Source: an uncultured bacterium (GTDB lineage Bacteria; Gemmatimonadota; Gemmatimonadetes; Longimicrobiales; RSA9). From it: a stretch of 8,297 bases of DNA. Positions within the stretch are counted from its first letter, which is position 1, and each line of letters opens with the position of its first letter. The stretch is from contig CALBZE010000036.1 in NCBI GenBank assembly GCA_937889645.1, positions 1-8,297 of the forward strand. The letters run 5' to 3'. The notes below the pieces were generated by a model. That model saw only the letters and a program-made list of their open reading frames with translations, was not told where the DNA came from and searched no databases. Made by a program: the position numbers and the translations under genes. Shown piece by piece: positions 1 through 5,895 of this stretch.

Positions 1-497
1 GCCGCATCGGGATGGTCTTCCAGAAGCCGAACCCGTTCCCGAAGTCGATCTACGAGAACGTCGCGTTCGGGCCGCGCATCAACGGCTACCGCGGCGACAT
101 GGACGCGCTCGTCGAGCGTTCGCTCCGGCAGGCCGCGCTCTGGGACGAGGTCAGCGACCGCCTCGACGAGAGCGCGCTCGCGCTCTCCGGCGGCCAGCAG
201 CAGCGCCTCTGCATCGCCCGCGCCCTCGCCGTCGAGCCGGACGTCCTCCTCATGGACGAACCCGCGTCCGCGCTCGACCCGATCGCGACTCAAAAGATCG
301 AGGACCTGATCCACGAGCTGAAGAAGTCGTACACGGTCATCATCGTCACGCACAGCATGCAGCAGGCGGCGCGCGTGTCGGATTACACGGCGTTCCTCTA
401 CATGGGCGAGCTGATCGAGTACGGGCCGACGGACCTGATCTTCACGAACCCGCGCGTGGAGCGCACCGAGGCGTACATAACGGGGAGGTTCGGATGA
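1..497 (+). CDS. pstB: Phosphate ABC transporter ATP-binding protein PstB (5' end missing)
   Basis: ATPase subunit of the high-affinity phosphate importer PstSCAB; it works as a dimer on the cytoplasmic face and powers phosphate uptake. The reading frame is open from base 3, so the gene starts upstream of the window. About 164 residues are visible of the roughly 250-260 usual for PstB, and the Walker A motif is lost with the missing part. Visible in order: the Q-loop in GMVFQKPNPFP (from base 9), the ABC signature LSGGQQQR (183-206), Walker B VLLMDEP with its Asp codon at 255-257 and the adjoining catalytic Glu, the D-loop SALDP, and the switch His in VTHSM (351-353). The QKPNPFPKSIYENV stretch and the C-terminal TEAYITGRFG are typical of PstB rather than other ABC ATPases. 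The TGA stop overlaps the phoU ATG (ATGA), implying translational coupling. Identification is very secure; the pstS, pstC and pstA genes expected upstream are not in the window. Confidence 0.96.
   Translation, partial: RIGMVFQKPNPFPKSIYENVAFGPRINGYRGDMDALVERSLRQAALWDEVSDRLDESALALSGGQQQRLCIARALAVEPDVLLMDEPASALDPIATQKIEDLIHELKKSYTVIIVTHSMQQAARVSDYTAFLYMGELIEYGPTDLIFTNPRVERTEAYITGRFG
482..488 (+). promoter_or_regulatory. Ribosome binding site of phoU, inside pstB
   Basis: GGGGAGG lies within the last pstB codons, 5 nt before the ATG at 494. It is a strong Shine-Dalgarno match and fixes the phoU start. Its place inside pstB, together with the ATGA stop/start overlap, supports co-translation of the two genes. 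Confidence 0.75.
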
Positions 498-1186
498 AAC
501 CCCAGCGGCACTTCCAGGAGGAGCTCGACCGCCTCAAGTCGCTCCTCGTGCGCATGGCGGGGCTCGCCGAGGAGGCGGTCCGGCTGGCCGTCGAGGCGCT
601 CCGCGAGCGGAGCGCCGAGAAGGCGCAACGCGCCATCACGCTCGACGACGAGATCGACGCCATGGAGCTCGCGATCGACGACCACGCGATCCAGCTCCTC
701 GCGCTCCAGCAGCCGCTCGCCAAGGACCTCCGCTTCATCACGATGGCGATGCAGATCGCGAACGACCTCGAGCGCGTCGGCGACCACGCGGTCAACATCG
801 CACAGGACGTCGGCCACCTGATCACCGCGCCACTCTTCCCGGCGCTCCCCGAGCTCGACGAGATGGTCCGGCTCGCGAGCGAGATGCTCAAGGATGCGCT
901 CGATGCGTTCGTCCGCTCGGACAGCGAGCTGGCTCGCCGCGTCGTGCTGCGGGACGACCGCGTCGACGAACTACACAACAACGTGTTCCGCATCCTCCTG
1001 ACGTACATGATGGAGGACCCGCGCAAGATCGGCGCGGGGATGGACCTGTTCCTCGTCTCGCGCAACCTCGAACGGATCGCCGACCTGGCGACGAACGTCG
1101 CCGAGGACGTGGTCTATGTCGTGGAGGGGCGCGTGATCAAGCACCACGCCGAGGCGCAGCACGTGGAGAAACGGGCGCCGGAATGA
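494..1186 (+). CDS. phoU: Phosphate signalling/transport accessory protein PhoU
   Basis: PhoU is a cytoplasmic helical regulator that links the Pst transporter to the phosphate-sensing histidine kinase (PhoR) and dampens the Pho response and phosphate uptake when phosphate is plentiful. The 230-residue product has the normal family length and the expected tandem three-helix repeat. Each repeat carries the metal-binding ExxxD-type motif: DLERVGDHAVNIAQD at residues 91-105 and NLERIADLATNVAED at residues 191-205. Other family hallmarks are the N-terminal HFQEEL start, the KDLRFI stretch (78-83) and EDPRKI (174-179). The last 15 or so residues form a charged tail beyond the usual end of the domain. 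The gene is coupled to pstB by a 4-bp ATGA overlap, the classic pstB-phoU order, and appears to end the operon because a 146-bp gap with its own promoter candidate follows. No Pho box is visible, as it would lie upstream of the window. Confidence 0.97.
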   Translation: MKPQRHFQEELDRLKSLLVRMAGLAEEAVRLAVEALRERSAEKAQRAITLDDEIDAMELAIDDHAIQLLALQQPLAKDLRFITMAMQIANDLERVGDHAVNIAQDVGHLITAPLFPALPELDEMVRLASEMLKDALDAFVRSDSELARRVVLRDDRVDELHNNVFRILLTYMMEDPRKIGAGMDLFLVSRNLERIADLATNVAEDVVYVVEGRVIKHHAEAQHVEKRAPE

Positions 1187-1256
1187 GGGCTCTGGCCCGG
1201 CCTGAGGATCGAAGCGCGGCGCCCCGCGGCTCACAATTCGCGGCCCGCTGCGTTGC

Positions 1257-1285
1257 TTGACAGTGGACGGCCCGCGTCGCATCCT
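1257..1285 (+). promoter_or_regulatory. Candidate sigma-70-type promoter for the SDR operon
   Basis: A perfect -35 hexamer TTGACA (1257-1262) is followed after 17 nt by CATCCT (1280-1285), which keeps the key A at position 2 and T at position 6 of the -10 box but is otherwise poor. This would start transcription near 1292, about 40 nt before the ATG at 1333. The location in the only sizeable gap before a closely packed gene set supports it. The -10 box is the weak point; in such GC-rich genomes degenerate -10 boxes are common. Confidence 0.45.
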
Positions 1286-1320
1286 CCCCGGTCGAACTCA
1301 GTTTGCGTGCCGCCCAGTAC

Positions 1321-1330
1321 GGAGGGGGAG
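1321..1330 (+). promoter_or_regulatory. Ribosome binding site that decides the SDR start
   Basis: GGAGGGGGAG ends two bases before the ATG at 1333, putting its GGAGG core about 7 nt from the start codon. This favours the ATG at 1333 over the upstream in-frame TTG at 1303, which has no comparable purine-rich stretch before it. Confidence 0.7.
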
Positions 1331-1332
1331 CG

Positions 1333-2256
1333 ATGGCGCTTCCGGACGAGGCTCCGGTCAGGGCGCGTGGCCGTGAGGCGCCCGGCGCGCTCCCAGCGCC
1401 GGCTGCCGTCCCCGAAAGGGGTGTCGACGAGGCGCTCGAGCAGCTCCTCGTCGAGGTCGGTAAAGAGACGAGACCGCATCGGCAGCAAGTCTACGGTGAG
1501 TTCCGCGGACTCGTCGCCATCGTGACTGGCGGGGCCACCGGGATCGGTCGCGCGATCGCGCTCGAGCTGGCCCAGCACGGCGTCCACATCGCCTTCAACT
1601 ACTACGACAACGGCGACGAGCGCACCCACGAGGAGGCGGAACGGACCGAGCAGGAGCTCCGCCAACTCGAGGTCAACGTGCTGCGGCGGGTCTGCGACGT
1701 TCGCGACCCCGCCGCCGTCGCCGCGTTCGTCGCGGAGACGGCCGAGCAGCTCGGCGGCCTGCACATTCTCGTCAACAACGCGGGGATCGCCCGGGACCGC
1801 GCGCTCTGGCGCATGACCGACGAGGAGTGGCGCGACGTGCTCGACACGAACCTGACCGGCGCGTTCAACATGATCCGCGCCGTCGCCCCGATCCTCCGCG
1901 CCCAGCAGTACGGCAAGATCGTCAACGTCAGCTCGATCCACGGGCTGCACAGCGAGTTCGGGCTGGCGAACTACGCCGCGTCGAAAGCGGGGCTCCTGGC
2001 TCTGACCCGCTCGGCCGCGGTCGAGCTGGGGCCGTCGAACATCAACGTGAACGCCGTGGCGCCGGGGTACATCCGGACCACGCGGCTCACCGCCGGCGTC
2101 CCCGCCGAGGTGCTGGACCGCGCCCGCGAGCGCACGGTCCTCGGCCGCCTCGGCGACCCGAAGGATGTGGCTCACGTCGTCGTGTTCCTCTGCTCCGAAT
2201 ACGCTCGTCACCTGACCGGCGTGGTGATCCCGGTCGACGGCGGGCACATGCTCTAG
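1333..2256 (+). CDS. Short-chain dehydrogenase/reductase (FabG/BadH-like) with an N-terminal extension
   Basis: A classical SDR oxidoreductase that probably interconverts 3-oxoacyl and 3-hydroxyacyl thioesters (CoA or ACP) with NAD(P)H in the cytoplasm. In the 307-residue product the Rossmann nucleotide motif TGGATGIG is at 65-72, NNAG at 148-151, the structural Asn at N173, and the catalytic Ser-Tyr-Lys triad at S201, Y214 and K218 (YAASK); the Ser-Tyr spacing of 13 equals that of FabG. The C-terminal VIPVDGG is also typical. About 57 residues precede the first Rossmann strand, which is unusual because FabG-type enzymes normally begin within about 10 residues of it. A strong ribosome site supports the start at 1333, and no in-frame ATG, GTG or TTG occurs again until V64, inside the first Rossmann strand. 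The extension is rich in Pro, Ala and Arg, followed by a possible helix (VDEALEQLLVEV). There is also a charged, longer-than-usual segment after strand 2 (about 92-115). It is the first gene of a tight set with CstA and an enoyl-CoA hydratase, which suggests acyl-CoA metabolism rather than a housekeeping fatty-acid cluster. Exact substrate and cofactor preference are not clear. Confidence 0.88.
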   Translation: MALPDEAPVRARGREAPGALPAPAAVPERGVDEALEQLLVEVGKETRPHRQQVYGEFRGLVAIVTGGATGIGRAIALELAQHGVHIAFNYYDNGDERTHEEAERTEQELRQLEVNVLRRVCDVRDPAAVAAFVAETAEQLGGLHILVNNAGIARDRALWRMTDEEWRDVLDTNLTGAFNMIRAVAPILRAQQYGKIVNVSSIHGLHSEFGLANYAASKAGLLALTRSAAVELGPSNINVNAVAPGYIRTTRLTAGVPAEVLDRARERTVLGRLGDPKDVAHVVVFLCSEYARHLTGVVIPVDGGHML

Positions 2257-2260
2257 GGGG
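2255..2260 (+). promoter_or_regulatory. Ribosome binding site of cstA overlapping the SDR stop codon
   Basis: AGGGGG begins inside the TAG stop of the SDR gene and ends 6 nt before the ATG at 2267. The overlap of stop codon and ribosome site in a 10-bp gap argues for one transcript and coupled translation. Confidence 0.6.
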
Positions 2261-2266
2261 TACAGC

Positions 2267-3982
2267 ATGATCGTCGGGCTCCTCCTCGCATCGATCGCGG
2301 TGTTCGTCCTTGCGTACAGGGTGTACGGCGGGTGGATCTCCGCCCGGCTCGGGCTCGACGATCGCCGCCTCGTGCCTTCGGAAGCGATGCGGGACGGGAT
2401 CGACTTCGTCCCGACGCCGGCGCCGGTCGTGCTCGGGCACCACTTCTCGTCGATCGCGGGGGCCGGGCCCGTCGTCGGGCCGATCCTGGCCGGCCTCTTC
2501 TTCGGCTGGGTGCCGGCCGTGCTCTGGATCGTGCTCGGCTCGATCTTCGTCGGCGGGGTCCACGACATCGCGGCGCTCGTCGGCTCGATCCGCCACCGGG
2601 CGCGCTCGGTTGGCGAGCTCGCGCGGCAGTACATGAGCCCGCTCGCCTTCAAGCTCTGCCTCGCCTTCATCTGGCTCGCGCTCGTCTACGTCGTCGTGGT
2701 CTTCGCGGACCTCACCGCGGCGACGTTCCAGGACGTGGAGTTCAACGGCGGCGGCGTCGCGATCTCGTCGGGGCTCTTCATCCTGCTCGCGCTGACGTTC
2801 GGCTTCGTGTCGGCCCGATCCAAGCTGCCGGTCTGGGCGACGACGGCGGTCTTCCTGCCGCTCGTCGCGTTCGCGGTGTGGGCGGGCGACGCGACCGGGA
2901 TCCCGGAGGGAATGGTCCCGGCGCTCTTCGGCTCCGAGCGCAATACGTGGAACCTGGTGCTGCTCCTGTACGCGCTCCTCGCCAGTGTCACACCGGTCTG
3001 GATCCTCCTCCAGCCGCGCGACTACCTGTCGAGCTTCCTCCTCTACTTCGCGGTGGTCGGCGGCGCGGCCGGGATCCTGATCGGCGCGCTCACGGGCGGT
3101 TTCGAGGCCACGTGGCCGGCGGTCGTCAGCCCCGCGATGGTGCGCGAGGTCGGCGGGACGCCCCTCGGGCCGCTCTTCCCGATCCTCTTCATCACCGTCG
3201 CGTGCGGGGCGTGCTCGGGGTTCCACAGCGTCGTCGCCTCCGGGACGACGGCCAAGCAGCTCCGGTGCGAGAGCGACGCACGCCGCGTGGGGTATGGCGC
3301 CATGCTGATCGAAGGGGTCGTCGCCGTCCTCGCGCTCTCGTGCGTGATGCTGCTCCCGTGGGGCGGCGAGGCGTTGCGGATGCAGCCGCTCCAGGTCTAC
3401 GCGGCCGGGATGGGGACTTTCCTCTCCCGGATCGGCATTCCGGCCGAGATGGGCGCCCACTTCGGGCTGCTCGCGCTCTCGACCTTCCTGCTGACCACCC
3501 TGGACACGTGCACTCGCCTGGGGCGGTACGTCTTCCAGGAATTCTTCGAGCTCGACAACGGCAAGGCCGGCGTGCGCTGGGTGGCGACGCTCGCCACTCT
3601 CGCCTTGCCGGCGATCCTGTTGTCCATAACGCTGAAGGACGCGGCGGGGAACCCGGTCCCGGCGTGGCGCGCGATCTGGCCCGTTTTCGGCGCGGCGAAC
3701 CAGCTCCTGGCCGGATTGGCGCTGCTGACCGCGACCGTGTGGCTGAAGCGGACGGGTCGCGCGTTCATCTACGTCGCCGTGCCCATGGTCTTCATGGTGG
3801 CGACCACCATGACCGCGCTCGCCATGCTCGTCGGCGACCACGGATCCAACCTCGTCGGGATCATCGCCGCGTTCCTGTTCGTGCTGGGGTGCCTGCTCGT
3901 CGTCGAGGCCGCGCGAGCGTTGCGCGCCGGGCCCGTCGAGCCGGAGCCGGTCGTATTGAGGCCCGCCGTGGCGGCGGAATGA
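2267..3982 (+). CDS. cstA: Carbon-starvation protein CstA family transporter (short form)
   Basis: Integral inner-membrane protein of the CstA/BtsT family, whose characterised members take up pyruvate and have been linked to peptide uptake during carbon starvation. The 571-residue product is hydrophobic nearly throughout, with many membrane segments (for example residues 1-17, 64-95, 130-148, 168-182, 190-206, 228-247, 256-275, 303-316, 345-364, 400-411, 438-454, 476-491, 500-522, 526-547). Family signatures are clear: DFVPTPAPVVLGHHFSSIAG from residue 46, then AGPVVGP; CGACSGFHSVVASGTTAKQL at 313-332; TTLDTCTRLGRYVFQE at 410-425; and WPVFGAANQLLAGLAL at 471-486. It is well below the roughly 700 residues of the E. 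coli proteins, and so resembles the compact CstA form common outside enterobacteria. The start at 2267 has a good ribosome site and leads straight into the first membrane helix. It lies 10 bp after the SDR and 22 bp before an enoyl-CoA hydratase, so a co-regulated uptake and catabolism role is plausible. The substrate here is unknown. Confidence 0.93.
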   Translation: MIVGLLLASIAVFVLAYRVYGGWISARLGLDDRRLVPSEAMRDGIDFVPTPAPVVLGHHFSSIAGAGPVVGPILAGLFFGWVPAVLWIVLGSIFVGGVHDIAALVGSIRHRARSVGELARQYMSPLAFKLCLAFIWLALVYVVVVFADLTAATFQDVEFNGGGVAISSGLFILLALTFGFVSARSKLPVWATTAVFLPLVAFAVWAGDATGIPEGMVPALFGSERNTWNLVLLLYALLASVTPVWILLQPRDYLSSFLLYFAVVGGAAGILIGALTGGFEATWPAVVSPAMVREVGGTPLGPLFPILFITVACGACSGFHSVVASGTTAKQLRCESDARRVGYGAMLIEGVVAVLALSCVMLLPWGGEALRMQPLQVYAAGMGTFLSRIGIPAEMGAHFGLLALSTFLLTTLDTCTRLGRYVFQEFFELDNGKAGVRWVATLATLALPAILLSITLKDAAGNPVPAWRAIWPVFGAANQLLAGLALLTATVWLKRTGRAFIYVAVPMVFMVATTMTALAMLVGDHGSNLVGIIAAFLFVLGCLLVVEAARALRAGPVEPEPVVLRPAVAAE

Positions 3983-3990
3983 GAACCGTT

Positions 3991-3996
3991 GGAAGG
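3991..3996 (+). promoter_or_regulatory. Ribosome binding site of the enoyl-CoA hydratase gene
   Basis: GGAAGG lies 8 nt before the ATG at 4005 in the 22-bp gap after cstA. It supports the chosen start; no other in-frame start with a comparable site is nearby. Confidence 0.55.
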
Positions 3997-4004
3997 ATGG
4001 TGGA

Positions 4005-4772
4005 ATGACGTATCGTTATCTTCGACTCGATTTGCAGCCCCCGGTCGCGACGATCTTCCTCGATCGCGCGCCGGACAACCTCCTCTCCATCGACATGATG
4101 GAGGAGATCAACACCGCACTCCTGGCGATCCGGAGCGAGCCGTCGATCGGAGTCCTGGTCCTGCGCGGCGCGGACCGGGTCTTCTCGAAGGGGATCGACC
4201 TCTCGGAGCACACGAAGGACCGGATCCAGCGCCTGTTCCAGGTTTATGCCCGCATTTTCGAGACGATCCGTCTCATGGACGTGATCGCGGTCGCCGCGGT
4301 CGAGGGCGAGGCGCTCGGCGGCGGATTCGAGCTGTGCCTCGGGTGCAACCTCATCGTCGCGTCGGAGGCGGCGACCTTCGCGCTCCCCGAGGTCGAGCAC
4401 GGCATCATACCGCCGATCGCGTGCATCGTGCTACCGCGAGTGGTGCCGAGGCGCCGCGCGATGGAGTGGATCCTGACCGGGAACCGGATCCCGGTCGAAC
4501 AGCTCAACAGCGACGGGCTGGTGAACCGGGTCTTCCCTGCGGACGGATTCGAGGACGGGCTCGCGTCGTTCCTGGAGGAGCTCAGCTCCAAGAGCGCGCC
4601 CGTCCTTCAACTCGCGAAGCGCGCGCAGGCGGAGGCGTACTACACGACCTACGAGGAAGCGCTCTACAAGGTCCAGAACATCTACCTGCGGGACCTGGCG
4701 GAGCTGGAGGACGCCGAAGAAGGCGTCCGGGCGTACCTGGAGGGCCGGGCGGCGGTATGGCATCATCGTTGA
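4005..4772 (+). CDS. Enoyl-CoA hydratase/isomerase (crotonase fold), possibly a cyclic-dienoyl-CoA hydratase type
   Basis: Crotonase-superfamily enzyme, predicted to hydrate an unsaturated acyl-CoA in the cytoplasm. The 255-residue product has normal family length. The two oxyanion-hole segments are FSKGIDL (60-66) and ALGGGFE (103-109). Both catalytic glutamates of true hydratases are present: E109 (GGGFE) and E129 (LPEVEHG), spaced 20 residues apart as in rat crotonase E144/E164. So a hydratase is favoured over an isomerase or hydrolase that has lost one of them. A Lys (K62) sits where Ala is usual in the first oxyanion loop; only the backbone NH is needed there, so activity is not excluded. 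The segment SEHTKDRIQRLFQVYARIF (67-85) and the C-terminal DLAELEDAEEGVRAYLEGR recall, from memory, proteins annotated as cyclohexa-1,5-dienecarbonyl-CoA hydratase in anaerobic benzoyl-CoA degradation, but plain beta-oxidation is equally possible. Its 3' end overlaps the next gene by 16 bp. Confidence 0.88.
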   Translation: MTYRYLRLDLQPPVATIFLDRAPDNLLSIDMMEEINTALLAIRSEPSIGVLVLRGADRVFSKGIDLSEHTKDRIQRLFQVYARIFETIRLMDVIAVAAVEGEALGGGFELCLGCNLIVASEAATFALPEVEHGIIPPIACIVLPRVVPRRRAMEWILTGNRIPVEQLNSDGLVNRVFPADGFEDGLASFLEELSSKSAPVLQLAKRAQAEAYYTTYEEALYKVQNIYLRDLAELEDAEEGVRAYLEGRAAVWHHR

Positions 4773-5353
4773 CGCGCGAGGCCCGGCGCGCCCTCCTCGG
4801 CGCGGCGCTGCTGCTGCTCTCCGCGTGCTCGAGTCGGCAGCCGCCGTCGGCGGACCGGCCGGCTCCGCCCGCGCCGGACCTGTTCGGGCTCCCCGTCATG
4901 CTCCTCCCGGTCCAATCCGGCCGTGACGTGCCGGAAGGGCTGGACGACGAGCTCGCCTTCTGGCTCACCGACCGTGGACCGGGCGTGCGCTGGGTCCTCC
5001 CCGAGCAGATCGACGCGGCGGTCGCCCGCGCGCCTTCGCTCGGGATCCACCCGCGCTCCCTCGCCGTCTCGGTCTTCCAGTACGCCGAGGTACGCAACAT
5101 CGGGGACCCGCTCTTCGGCGACCTGCGCCGACTCGGCGCGATGGTCGAGGCGCGCTACGCGATCCTTCCCGTCGCCGCGGGGTACGTCACTCGCGCCGAG
5201 GGCGTCCGCGTCGAGATCGCCGCCGCGATCATCGACACCATGGGCGGGCGCGTCCTCTGGTACGGCGTGGTCGGCGGCGATACGGGCGACCAACCCGCGC
5301 CGTCGCTCGTCGCCTCGGCAGCACAGGCGTTGGCCCGCGCACTGTTCCCTTAG
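4757..5353 (+). CDS. Predicted lipoprotein of unknown function (first of a pair)
   Basis: I do not recognise this 198-residue protein. It starts with a basic n-region (TREARR), a hydrophobic stretch (ALLGAALLLL) and the lipobox LSAC, giving a lipidated Cys at residue 24. A Ser follows at +2, which in the E. coli Lol rule would send it to the outer membrane. A Pro/Ser-rich linker follows (about 25-40). The mature part has an alternating strand/helix look: a hydrophobic strand at LPVMLLPVQ, a helix near DDELAFWLTDR, then VRWVLPEQIDAAVAR, and a final strand pair around IIDTMGGRVLWYGVVGG (159-175). That layout recalls the CsgG/LpoB/TolB-N type periplasmic fold, but this is an impression and not a motif match. 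The ATG at 4757 overlaps the hydratase gene by 16 bp, and GGAGGG at 4739-4744 lies about 12 nt upstream. A TTG at 4769 with TTGA overlap is an alternative start that would leave a slightly shorter signal peptide. Open frame upstream of 4757 in the same phase is only the shadow of the hydratase gene. Confidence 0.78.
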   Translation: MASSLTREARRALLGAALLLLSACSSRQPPSADRPAPPAPDLFGLPVMLLPVQSGRDVPEGLDDELAFWLTDRGPGVRWVLPEQIDAAVARAPSLGIHPRSLAVSVFQYAEVRNIGDPLFGDLRRLGAMVEARYAILPVAAGYVTRAEGVRVEIAAAIIDTMGGRVLWYGVVGGDTGDQPAPSLVASAAQALARALFP

Positions 5354-5361
5354 CATCGAGC

Positions 5362-5895
5362 GTGAATGTCGTGAACCGTTCCGGACGACTCCTGGCCGGC
5401 TCCGCGGCGGCCCTTGCCATCGGCATCCTCGCCGGCTGCGACCGGGTGCTCCCGCCCAAGCTGGTCCTCCCGACCGACGAGGAAGCCGCCGCATTCTACG
5501 CACACCACTCCGGCGTCGAGCGCGTCGCGCTCAACGGCACGATCGTCGAGGTGGTCGTGCACCAGCCGGAGTCTCAGCTCGAGCGCGGCGGGACGCTGTG
5601 GGCCAAGGTGGGGCCGTACGTCCACCTCCTCTCGCCGGATACGGAGGCGCTTTTCCAGCAATACAACGGCGTGGCCGCGGTCCGGGTCACGACCGTCACC
5701 AGCCAGGACCGGCAGGTCGCCCGGGTCATGTTGCGCCGCGACGCGCTCAGCGACATTCTGTGGCGGCGCAGCCATAACATGCTCGGTCACGCCCTGCAGC
5801 GTGGGACCGAACGGCCGCGTCTGCTGGAGGAGCTCGTCGAATGGGGCGAGCGGTACGCGGAGTACGAGTACAACCCGGAGTTCGTCTCACGCTGA
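5362..5895 (+). CDS. Predicted small lipoprotein of unknown function (second of a pair)
   Basis: I do not recognise this protein of up to 177 residues. It has a signal peptide with a basic start (NRSGR), a hydrophobic core (LLAGSAAALAIGI) and the lipobox LAGC, with the lipidated Cys at residue 26. The +2 residue is Asp, which in enterobacteria is an inner-membrane retention signal, in contrast to the neighbouring lipoprotein. The mature domain is small (about 150 residues), with beta-type strands (VERVALNGTIVEVVVHQ, then GGTLWAKVGPYVHLLS, then AAVRVTTVTSQ) followed by a charged helical C-terminus rich in Glu, Arg and Tyr (LLEELVEWGERYAEYEYNPE). No start is ATG: GTG at 5362 and GTG at 5371 are both in frame. 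The weak purine run GAG at 5358-5360 fits the second better, which would shorten the product by three residues without affecting the signal peptide. It begins 8 bp after the first lipoprotein gene, so the two are very likely co-transcribed and may act together in the envelope. Confidence 0.74.
   Translation: MNVVNRSGRLLAGSAAALAIGILAGCDRVLPPKLVLPTDEEAAAFYAHHSGVERVALNGTIVEVVVHQPESQLERGGTLWAKVGPYVHLLSPDTEALFQQYNGVAAVRVTTVTSQDRQVARVMLRRDALSDILWRRSHNMLGHALQRGTERPRLLEELVEWGERYAEYEYNPEFVSR

Larger units (their letters stand above)
1187..1332 (+). other. Intergenic gap between the pst-phoU operon and the SDR operon
   Basis: This 146-bp non-coding stretch shows no open frame with coding character on either strand. 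It holds a short GC hairpin just after phoU (CGCGG at 1215-1219 pairing with CCGCG at 1224-1228, 4-nt loop) that has no T-run and is too weak to call a terminator. It also holds a promoter candidate (1257-1285) and the ribosome binding site of the next gene. It marks the boundary between two transcription units. Confidence 0.6.

Noticed and set aside
1215..1228. CGCGG/CCGCG hairpin after phoU as a terminator
   Set aside because: Only 5 bp with no T-run. Such short GC hairpins are expected by chance in this composition.
1229..1238. GCTCACAATT resembling half of a lac operator
   Set aside because: Only one half-site is present, with no symmetric partner, and no LacI-family or sugar gene is nearby. 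A chance match is likely.
1231..2670. Antisense open frame of 479 codons spanning the SDR gene
   Set aside because: It runs opposite a gene with complete SDR motifs, crosses into cstA, and has low-complexity composition typical of shadow frames at high GC.
2087..3841. Long antisense open frame (584 codons) opposite the SDR and cstA
   Set aside because: Its product is almost entirely charged Arg/Glu/Asp/Gly/His/Pro, as expected from the reverse strand of a GC-rich hydrophobic gene, and it has no ribosome site or recognisable domain. The cstA frame on the + strand is unambiguous.
2332..4008. Same-strand +1-type open frame across cstA (558 codons)
   Set aside because: Arg/Ala/Gly/Pro-rich shadow of cstA in another phase; the CstA frame carries all family motifs and the ribosome site.
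3989..4756. Long upstream extension of the first lipoprotein frame through the hydratase gene
   Set aside because: The open frame before 4757 is the off-phase reading of the hydratase gene. The signal peptide and lipobox require a start at or near 4757.
4005..4772. Reading the crotonase as BamA/Oah-type ring-opening hydrolase
   Set aside because: At 255 residues it is much shorter than those hydrolases, and it retains the two classic hydratase glutamates.
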